From CAZIOH01 sp964540815 (GTDB lineage: Bacteria > Myxococcota_A > Polyangia > Fen-1088), in the NCBI GenBank assembly GCA_964540815.1, contig CAZIOH010000127.1:1-14699 (forward strand): DNA of 14,699 bases. The letters are read 5' to 3'. Below are positions 1 to 5,017 of the stretch, piece by piece (position 1 is the stretch's first letter; each line of letters begins with the position of its first letter). The position numbers were made by a program, and so were the translations under genes. Below the pieces are notes generated by a model. The model saw only the letters and a program-made list of their open reading frames with translations. It ran no database searches and was not told the origin of the DNA.

Positions 1-498
1 TTCATGATCATGGCGTCGCAGTTCAAGTCGCTGCGACTCCCCTTCATCATGCTGTTCACCATCCCGGTGTCGCTGATCGGAATCGTCCTGGCGCTGCTCG
101 CGGCGGGACATGGGTTCTCGATCACGGCGCTCATGGGGGTGCTCATGGTCATCGGGATTGCGGTGTCGAACGGCATCCTGCTCATCGACGATGCCAACCG
201 CCGCTTGAACGAGGGCGTCGACAAGCTGGAAGCCGTCATCGCCGCCGCCCGCACTCGATTCATCCCCATCGCCATGACCAGCCTGGCCACGGTGATCGGG
301 CTCATCCCGACGGCGATCGGGCTCGAGGCTGGGACTGAATCGAACCAGCCGCTGGCCTTGGCCGTCGTCGGAGGCCTGACCTCTTCGACGCTCCTCTCCC
401 TCTTCCTGGTTCCCGTGATGTTTCTGCTGCTCGCAAAGCGGGTTGAATCGACCCGCGAGTCGACGGTCCCAACTGGTCTCATGGAGGCTCACACATGA
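1..498 (+). CDS. RND efflux pump inner-membrane subunit, C-terminal end (partial)
   Basis: This is the last 165 codons of a resistance-nodulation-division pump; the 5' part lies left of the window, and the open frame begins at base 1 with no need for the ATG at 4. The residues MIMASQFKSL match the end of TM8 in AcrB-like pumps. Four hydrophobic segments follow: about residues 13-37 (LPFIMLFTIPVSLIG...), 42-62 (MGVLMVIGIAVSNGILLID), 84-103 (MTSLATVIGLIPTAIG) and 115-143, corresponding to TM9-TM12. Such pumps use the proton gradient to expel compounds or ions via an adaptor and outer-membrane channel. At the position of the AcrB TM10 proton-relay Lys940 this protein has Ser (VSNGILLID), a variation found in several RND subfamilies. 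The stop overlaps the next start (ATGA). Family call is firm; substrate cannot be told. Confidence 0.93.
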   Translation, partial: FMIMASQFKSLRLPFIMLFTIPVSLIGIVLALLAAGHGFSITALMGVLMVIGIAVSNGILLIDDANRRLNEGVDKLEAVIAAARTRFIPIAMTSLATVIGLIPTAIGLEAGTESNQPLALAVVGGLTSSTLLSLFLVPVMFLLLAKRVESTRESTVPTGLMEAHT

Positions 499-992
499 TT
501 TCCACAAGTGTCTCTTCGGTCCGTGCCACTTCCATCCTCGCCTTGGGCATTCTCTCGGTGTCGGCCTGTGCTCCTCTTCGTCTTCCATACAAGAGCGCGG
601 GCCCGGCGGCATCCCCTGATGGCGTGGAGGTCGCGGTGCGTCGCCAGAGCTGCACGCAGAACGTAGATCCTGATTTCTACGGAGATGACCTGGTGGAGGA
701 GGTCGTGGAGGTGCAGGTTCGAAACGCCACCTCGAAGTCCCTCACGGTCCATCGCGACGCCTTTCGACTGATTGCACCAGACGGCCATGGGCTGAAGACC
801 TTGACCTGGCAGGCGGTCGATCCCCTTCCGCTGGTCGCCGGCGAGACCAAGAGCTTCGAGCTGCGCTTCATGACCCGCGGGCTCCTGTATTGCGGCCGCG
901 AGATGAAGCTGGATGCCGATGCCGGCGTGCGAATGGACGGCCGCCCCATCGAGCTCGGGGCCGTCAGCTTTCAGCCTTCGCGCGCGCTATGA
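495..992 (+). CDS. predicted lipoprotein with a beta-sandwich-like domain, function unknown
   Basis: A 165-residue protein. The N-terminus has a short basic region (Arg10), a hydrophobic stretch (SILALGILSVSA) and a lipobox-like VSAC with Cys25 as the predicted lipidated residue, so it should be a periplasm-facing lipoprotein. The mature part contains alternating hydrophobic segments (VEEVVEVQVRN, DAFRLIAPDGH, FELRFMTRG, GAVSFQPS), typical of an immunoglobulin-like fold, and two further cysteines that could form a disulfide. I do not recognise a named family. The ATG overlaps the stop of the RND gene (ATGA at 495-498) and is preceded by GGAGG at 483-487 with a 7-base spacer, so the start is well supported. 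Position directly after the pump suggests an accessory role for that pump, which is inference. Confidence 0.8.
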   Translation: MISTSVSSVRATSILALGILSVSACAPLRLPYKSAGPAASPDGVEVAVRRQSCTQNVDPDFYGDDLVEEVVEVQVRNATSKSLTVHRDAFRLIAPDGHGLKTLTWQAVDPLPLVAGETKSFELRFMTRGLLYCGREMKLDADAGVRMDGRPIELGAVSFQPSRAL

Positions 993-1459
993 TCAGGCCG
1001 CCGCCATCGATTCGCTCCATCCTCGTCGCCCTCGACGAGTCGGAGCGCGCCGGGCTGGTCTTCGCGACGGCGGTGGCGATGGCCCAGGGGCTTGGCGCCC
1101 AGGTCCTTCTGATCCGTGTGCTGGAGATTCCGCCAGACATTCCGCCGGCGGCACGTACGCAGCCGAGCGGGGTTGAGGAGTCGCTCGAGCGCGGGGCTCG
1201 AGCGGAGCTGCGCACGCTGATTGAGTCCCATCCGGGAGTCCAGTACGGCTCTCCCATCATCGCCACCGGCGATCCTTGGCGACACATCCTCGATAGCGCC
1301 AGAATCCTCGACGTCGATCTGATCGTGGTCGGAAGCCGTCGCCACCATGGTCGGCTCGAACGCGCCCTCGGCACCGTTGCGGCACGAGTGGTCAACCACG
1401 CGGATCGCGATGTTCTCGTGGTCCAGGAGAAGGGCGCAGATCGAGATGCGCCCTCGTGA
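989..1459 (+). CDS. universal stress protein, UspA family
   Basis: A 156-residue single-domain Usp protein of usual size. It opens with the family signature SILVALDESE (beta-1 with the conserved Asp) and ends with a C-terminal motif resembling the ATP-binding G-x2-G-x9-G-S/T element: VVGSRRHHGRLERALGT followed by VAARVVNHADRDVLVV. The second Gly of that motif is replaced by Arg, so nucleotide binding may be altered. The start is set at ATG 989, which overlaps the previous stop (ATGA, 989-992); the open frame extends upstream to 890 but the extension does not resemble Usp. There is no strong ribosome binding site, so translation probably depends on coupling to the lipoprotein gene. Usp proteins are cytosolic and help survival in energy or envelope stress; the partner here is unknown. 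Confidence 0.92.
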   Translation: MIRPPPSIRSILVALDESERAGLVFATAVAMAQGLGAQVLLIRVLEIPPDIPPAARTQPSGVEESLERGARAELRTLIESHPGVQYGSPIIATGDPWRHILDSARILDVDLIVVGSRRHHGRLERALGTVAARVVNHADRDVLVVQEKGADRDAPS

Positions 1460-2259
1460 CCGCTCACGGCTGTATCGCTGGTTCGCGGTTTGGTCTGTTT
1501 GGGTGGCTGCTTCTCTCAATGCCGGCATGCGTGACCATTCCCTCCGGGCACCTCGGCGTGCTTCTGCGCCCGGCAGGAGTGGCGCGGGAGCCAGTCGGAG
1601 AGGGCGTCCACCTGATCGGTCCGTGGGCGGATGCCGAGATCTACGATCTCCGCGGCCAGGAGCAACACGAGATCCTCGCGGCGCTCACCGCAGATGGCGC
1701 GATGCTCGAGGCACGCGCCTCGGTTCTGACGTTTCGCCCCTCGGCGGGTGAGGTCGTGGCCTTGGCGCGGGAAATCGGACCGAACTACTACCAGGTGATC
1801 GTCCAGCCGATTGTGCGATCGACCGTCCGCCGCGTGCTCGCCAGTCGGCGCCTCGACCAGCTGGACACGGCCGGTATCCTGAGCGCCCAGAACGAGATCA
1901 CCCGCATTGCCGCCGCACGGGTGCGTCCGTATCACATCGACCTCGAGGGTGTCGATCTGCGGACCCTGGGTATGCTGTCGTCATCTCCGGCGTATGGTGT
2001 CGTCGTCGAGACCAGCGTCACCGAGCAGGAGGTGCTCGCCGCGCGCAAGCGTGTCGTGCTGGTACGCCACTGGGGCGATGCACGCCGCGAAGCGGCCCGC
2101 GGCCTCGCTGAATCCCATGCCGTGCTCGCCCCGACCTTGACCCCCGAGGCGCTCACCGAGAGCGCCAACCGAGCCTGGACGAACCTCGTCACTTCGCCGT
2201 CGAGCTTTGTCGAGGTTCGAGCGTCCCGCAATCCCTTCCTCGAGGAGGTCGCACCATGA
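1456..2259 (+). CDS. SPFH/band 7 (prohibitin-like) protein, first of a pair
   Basis: A 267-residue protein starting at GTG 1456, which overlaps the Usp stop (GTGA). The N-terminus has a hydrophobic segment (GLFGWLLLSMPA) followed by Cys25; it could be a signal peptide or anchor, but MPAC is a poor lipobox because of Pro at -2. The SPFH domain follows: IPSGHLGVLLRP, GEGVHLIGPWADAEIYDLR (the GxGxHxxxPW block typical of prohibitins), a beta-rich stretch, then EIGPNYYQVIVQPIVRSTVRRVLA, which matches the prohibitin YYxxxxxPxxRSxxR segment. Homologous proteins form oligomeric rings on membranes and scaffold proteases or transporters. The C-terminal helical region is shorter and less regular than in the next gene. 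Strong family call; role in this operon is inferred. Confidence 0.85.
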   Translation: MTAHGCIAGSRFGLFGWLLLSMPACVTIPSGHLGVLLRPAGVAREPVGEGVHLIGPWADAEIYDLRGQEQHEILAALTADGAMLEARASVLTFRPSAGEVVALAREIGPNYYQVIVQPIVRSTVRRVLASRRLDQLDTAGILSAQNEITRIAAARVRPYHIDLEGVDLRTLGMLSSSPAYGVVVETSVTEQEVLAARKRVVLVRHWGDARREAARGLAESHAVLAPTLTPEALTESANRAWTNLVTSPSSFVEVRASRNPFLEEVAP

Positions 2260-3068
2260 CCCGATTCCACCATGTGTCCGGTATCGCCCGAATGACGGCG
2301 TTGTGGATGGCGACGACTGGTTGCTCTGCGACAGTGGGTCCTGGCCGGCTGGGTGTGCTGTGGCGCGCGTCCAATGGCACGCAAGCGACCACCTACGGCG
2401 AAGGGCTGCACTACTTCGCCCCCTGGAACGACCTGACGGTCTACGACATGCGGGCGATGAGTCATGACGAGGTTCTGGACGTCATCGCGATCAATGGGCT
2501 CAGCATCAAGCTCGACGCCTCGGTGCGATTCCACTTGAATCCGCTGGAGATCGTGGCGCTGCAGCGGGAGATCGGCGCCGAGTACTATTCGAAGATTCTC
2601 GAGCCCGTTCTCCGATCAGAGGCCCGCCGGGTCTTCGGCCGCTACACCCCGGAGGAGATCTATTCGACGAAGCGCGAGCTCATCGAACGCGAGATTCGCG
2701 AGGGCCTGCGCGCGAAGATCGAGGGCAAGCACATCGTGCTCGAAGCAATCCTCATTCGCAACGTCGAGCTCCCGCTGACCATTCGGACGGCGATCGACCA
2801 GAAGCTCGCGGCGGAGCAGGAGGTCCTGAAGATGAAGTATGTCATTGAAGTATCGAAGGCGACGGCCGATCAGAGGCGGGTTGAGGCACAGGGGGTCGCG
2901 GACTACAATCGCATCGTTGCCACGAGCCTGAGTCCACCGATCCTGGAATTCGAGCGAATCCAGACCCTGAACCGCCTCGCCAGCTCTCCGAACGCCAAGA
3001 CGGTCGTCATGGGGCCGGGAACCGAAGCGTCCAAAGTGCTGCTGGCTGCTCCAGCAGGTGCAAGGTGA
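2256..3068 (+). CDS. SPFH/band 7 (prohibitin-like) putative lipoprotein, second of a pair
   Basis: A 270-residue protein. The ATG overlaps the previous stop (ATGA, 2256-2259) and has GAGGAGG at 2242-2248 with a 7-base spacer, the strongest translation signal in this operon. Residues 10-23 form a hydrophobic signal ending in ATTGC, which fits the bacterial lipobox pattern. The SPFH domain has VGPGRLGVLWRA, GEGLHYFAPWNDLTVYDMR, REIGAEYYSKILEPVLRSEARR and a middle part close to prohibitins (RELIEREIREGLRAKI, LIRNVELPLTIRTAI). A long charged helix, EQEVLKMKYVIEVSKATAD and onward, is the prohibitin coiled coil, and the end LASSPNAKTVVMGPG mirrors the conserved C-terminal SPN-hinge of the family. 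It is a paralogue of the preceding protein, resembling the HflK/HflC or PHB1/PHB2 arrangement of two different subunits. Confidence 0.9.
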   Translation: MTRFHHVSGIARMTALWMATTGCSATVGPGRLGVLWRASNGTQATTYGEGLHYFAPWNDLTVYDMRAMSHDEVLDVIAINGLSIKLDASVRFHLNPLEIVALQREIGAEYYSKILEPVLRSEARRVFGRYTPEEIYSTKRELIEREIREGLRAKIEGKHIVLEAILIRNVELPLTIRTAIDQKLAAEQEVLKMKYVIEVSKATADQRRVEAQGVADYNRIVATSLSPPILEFERIQTLNRLASSPNAKTVVMGPGTEASKVLLAAPAGAR

Positions 3069-3079
3069 GGAGCGGTTGG

Positions 3080-3107
3080 CGCCCAGGTCGCGATCGGCGG
3101 CTGGGCG
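3080..3107 (+). terminator. stem-loop after the SPFH operon
   Basis: CGCCCAG (3080-3086) pairs perfectly with CTGGGCG (3101-3107) across a 14-base loop, 12 bases after the SPFH stop codon. No T-run follows, so a factor-independent terminator is only a possibility. Confidence 0.3.
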
Positions 3108-3137
3108 GAGATAGCCCTTGACGACCGCGCTGCTTCT

Positions 3138-3147
3138 CCTCGCGAGG
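3138..3147. promoter_or_regulatory. 10-bp perfect palindrome upstream of the sigma factor gene
   Basis: CCTCGCGAGG is a perfect palindrome in the 126-base gap before the sigma factor start. Its right half also supplies a GAGG that could act as ribosome binding site for the alternative TTG start at 3153. A TTGACG (3118-3123) lies just upstream but has no convincing -10 partner. Operator function is a guess. Confidence 0.25.
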
Positions 3148-3194
3148 CACGATTGGCGCGATCTTCGCGGGCTTCCGTCGGGTACCATTGGGTC

Positions 3195-4034
3195 GTGACC
3201 GAAGCCGATCCGCCTGACGATCGCCTCCTCATGGCGGCGCGTGCCGGGGATCAGAGCGCGCTCGAGACCCTGCTCGAGCGCCATCAGGCGCAAGTCTATC
3301 GATTCGGCATGAAGATGTGCCGAGACCCGGAGGACGCGAAGGACGTGCTCCAGGACACGCTGCTGGCGATGGCGCGCGGTATCCGCGACTTCCGGGGCGC
3401 GTCCTCCATCTCCACGTGGATCTACGCGATCGCTCGGAGCTTCTGCATCAAGAAGCGGCGGCGGAGCACGTTCGCCCCAGAGGAGGAGCGTTCGCTCGAC
3501 ACCCAACTTGCCGCCGAGGCGAGGCACCTGGCGGATCCCGGAGCGACTCCAGATGAAGCGCTCGCGGGCAAGCAGGTGGAGGCGGCGCTCGAACAAGCGA
3601 TTGCGGCGCTCGAGCCGATGTACCGCGAGGTGCTGCTGCTCCGAGACGCCGAGGGCCTCACCGCGCCCGAAGTCGCGGAGGTCCTCGGCGTGACGCCTCA
3701 GGCCGTGAAGAGTCGCCTCCACCGCGCGCGGCGCTCGGTGCGGGAGCGGGTCGCTCCGCTCCTCGGCATGAAGCTCGACCTGCCGCCGGCACCGGGGACA
3801 TGCCCCGATGTCCTGACGATGTACTCACGGCACCTGGAGGACGAGGTCAGCGCAGATCTCTGCGCAGCCATGGAGCGGCACCTCGAGGCCTGCGGTCGTT
3901 GTCGGGGCGTCTGCGACTCGCTCAAGCGCACGCTGGCGCTCTGCCGCACCTCGGGTCCGTCAGCGGAGGTCCCTGCATCCGTTCGGGCCTCGGTCAAGAT
4001 GGCGCTTCGCGCCTTCCTCGCCGGGAGCAGGTGA
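3195..4034 (+). CDS. ECF-type sigma-70 factor with fused C-terminal zinc-finger (anti-sigma-like) domain
   Basis: A 279-residue protein from GTG 3195. Residues about 10-90 form sigma region 2 (LLMAARAGDQSALETLLERH, MCRDPEDAKDVLQDTLLAM, STWIYAIARS). Region 4 follows a linker: ALEPMYREVLLLRDAEGLTAPEVAEVLGVTPQAVKSRLHRARR, with the helix-turn-helix at PEVAEVLGVTPQAVKSRL. The last ~75 residues contain CPDV...YSRHLEDEV...MERHLEACGRCRGVCDSLKRTL, the H-x3-C-x2-C signature of zf-HC2/ZAS domains found in redox- or zinc-responsive anti-sigma factors. Sensor and sigma factor thus appear to be in one chain. TTG 3153 is an alternative start with GAGG 5 bases upstream; I prefer GTG 3195 because the 14-residue extension does not look like family sequence. 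Thioredoxin follows 44 bases downstream. Targets of the sigma factor are unknown. Confidence 0.9.
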   Translation: MTEADPPDDRLLMAARAGDQSALETLLERHQAQVYRFGMKMCRDPEDAKDVLQDTLLAMARGIRDFRGASSISTWIYAIARSFCIKKRRRSTFAPEEERSLDTQLAAEARHLADPGATPDEALAGKQVEAALEQAIAALEPMYREVLLLRDAEGLTAPEVAEVLGVTPQAVKSRLHRARRSVRERVAPLLGMKLDLPPAPGTCPDVLTMYSRHLEDEVSADLCAAMERHLEACGRCRGVCDSLKRTLALCRTSGPSAEVPASVRASVKMALRAFLAGSR

Positions 4035-4066
4035 ACCCTTCGGGGAGCGAGCGGCTCATACCCGTC

Positions 4067-4073
4067 AAGGAGG
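4067..4073 (+). promoter_or_regulatory. strong ribosome binding site of the thioredoxin gene
   Basis: AAGGAGG, five bases before ATG 4079, is an almost perfect Shine-Dalgarno sequence. It fixes the start at 4079, although the open frame runs back to 3800 inside the sigma factor gene, and predicts high expression. Confidence 0.75.
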
Positions 4074-4078
4074 CCAAA

Positions 4079-4486
4079 ATGGCCATGGCGACAGCGACCG
4101 TGAAGCAGGTGACCAAGAGGAGCTTCGAAGAGACCGTCAAGGACGGGATTGTCCTCCTCGATTTCTGGGCGGCGTGGTGTGGGCCGTGTCGCGGTTTCGC
4201 GCCGATATTCGAGGGCGCAGCGTCGCGCCACCCTGATGTCCGGTTCGGAAAGGTCGACACCGAGGCCGAGCCCGGCCTTGCGGCGGCCTTCGAGATCCGA
4301 GCGATTCCCACCCTGGTGGTGCTGAGGGACGGCGTGCTGCTCGGGGCCCTACCCGGCGCAATGTCCGCGATGGCGATCGACGCGCTCGTCGGGAAAGTGA
4401 AGGCCCTGGACATGGCCGAGGTCCTTCGGAAGGTCGCCGAGAAGGAGCCGCAAGAACCGCGCGTCGCGAAGGCAGGAGGCGCCTGA
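4079..4486 (+). CDS. thioredoxin
   Basis: A 135-residue thioredoxin-fold protein, cytosolic, without signal peptide. The active site is the classical WCGPC within FWAAWCGPCRGFAPIFE (about residues 29-45). The cis-proline loop is AIPTLVVLRDG and the family's KVDTEAEPGLAAAF strand-helix is present. This makes it a genuine disulfide reductase candidate rather than a thioredoxin-like lipoprotein. About 25 extra residues at the C-terminus (MAEVLRKVAEKEPQEPR...) form a charged tail beyond the usual 105-110 residue length. The gene follows the sigma factor/zinc-finger gene by 44 bases and overlaps the next start (TGATG at 4484-4488). A thioredoxin next to a Cys-based sigma regulator suggests a feedback pair in which thioredoxin could re-reduce the sensor, an inference from context. 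Confidence 0.95.
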   Translation: MAMATATVKQVTKRSFEETVKDGIVLLDFWAAWCGPCRGFAPIFEGAASRHPDVRFGKVDTEAEPGLAAAFEIRAIPTLVVLRDGVLLGALPGAMSAMAIDALVGKVKALDMAEVLRKVAEKEPQEPRVAKAGGA

Positions 4487-4668
4487 TGTGCCGGCGCGTC
4501 GAGTGCTCGAGGTGCGGACGTCCCGCCTTCGCCGGCTGCGGAGCCCACGTCGAGCAGGTTCTCGGAAACGTCCCGCCGGCGGAGCGGTGCCGGTGCCGCG
4601 AGGAGCGCGCCAAGAACCCGGGCGCGTCGGGGCCGCGTTCGTGGCTCCGGGGTCTGCTGGGAAGATAG
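4486..4668 (+). CDS. small Cys-rich protein (60 residues), putative zinc or thiol protein
   Basis: Start ATG 4486 shares its A with the thioredoxin stop (TGATG) and has AGGAGG at 4474-4479 with a 6-base spacer, so translation is well supported despite the short length. The product begins MCRRVECSRCGRPAFAGCG and has six cysteines (2, 7, 10, 18, 35, 37). CSRCGRP looks like a zinc knuckle, with a second CRC pair at 35-37 and a conserved-looking AHVEQVLGNVPPAERC linker. It resembles a widespread but uncharacterised family of short proteins of the form MC...C..CGK..W.GCG.H...V....P...RC.C, recognised from memory without a database check. The C-terminal 20 residues are basic and Gly/Pro-rich. Likely a cytosolic metal- or redox-linked accessory of the thioredoxin/sigma module; no function is known to me. 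Confidence 0.82.
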   Translation: MCRRVECSRCGRPAFAGCGAHVEQVLGNVPPAERCRCREERAKNPGASGPRSWLRGLLGR

Positions 4669-4670
4669 CC

Positions 4671-4688
4671 CGAGGACCGGCGGCCTCG
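4671..4688. terminator. possible short hairpin between convergent genes
   Basis: CGAGG (4671-4675) pairs with CCTCG (4684-4688) over an 8-base loop. It lies directly after the stop of the small Cys-rich gene and before the end of the convergent small reading frame. The stem is short and no T-tract follows. Confidence 0.2.
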
Positions 4689-4689
4689 A

Positions 4690-4881
4690 TCACCGATCGA
4701 ACGCGCGAAGCTCCTCATCGAGGAGGCGCGGGTAGTCCTCGTACATCCGGCGCGGGGCGTGGCCCCGGTCGTACGGATGAAGCCGCGTCATCACCCAGGT
4801 GCGTGCGCACGCCTCGGTGGTTGGCGCCGTCGCCACCAGGTCATACCGGCCGTAAGGGACAGCGATGCGGGCGGCGCTCAT
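4690..4881 (-). CDS. hypothetical protein, 63 residues
   Basis: A short frame from ATG (4881) to TGA (4690). The product MSAARIAVPYGRYDLVATA...FDR has a high proportion of G/C at third codon positions, as in the neighbouring genes, and a charged, helix-prone C-terminus (MYEDYPRLLDEELRAFDR). No signal peptide, membrane segment or known motif is visible. An in-frame stop lies 11 codons upstream of the ATG, so it cannot be the end of a longer intact gene in this frame. No clear ribosome binding site precedes it. It lies 21 bases from the convergent Cys-rich gene and 136 bases downstream of the CoA-disulfide reductase stop on the same strand. It may be a real small gene or a chance frame. Confidence 0.4.
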   Translation of the reverse strand: MSAARIAVPYGRYDLVATAPTTEACARTWVMTRLHPYDRGHAPRRMYEDYPRLLDEELRAFDR

Positions 4882-5017
4882 CCGAGGCTGGCCGAGGCCA
4901 GGATCGAGATCTCACGACGGGTACACCGGCGTCGCGGATCGACGGCGGCGGATCAGGCGAAACGCCCCCAGACATGTCCCTCCACACCACAGGACGCCTG
5001 CTTCTGCGGCACGCAAC

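Noticed and set aside
3118..3146. Sigma-70 promoter with TTGACG at 3118
   Set aside because: At 16-18 bases downstream there is only GC-rich sequence (CGCGAG), not a -10 element.
2616..3722. Long 368-codon open frame on the - strand
   Set aside because: It lies antisense to the second SPFH gene and the sigma factor gene, both well supported; the reading is Arg/Leu-rich with no motif. High-GC shadow frame.
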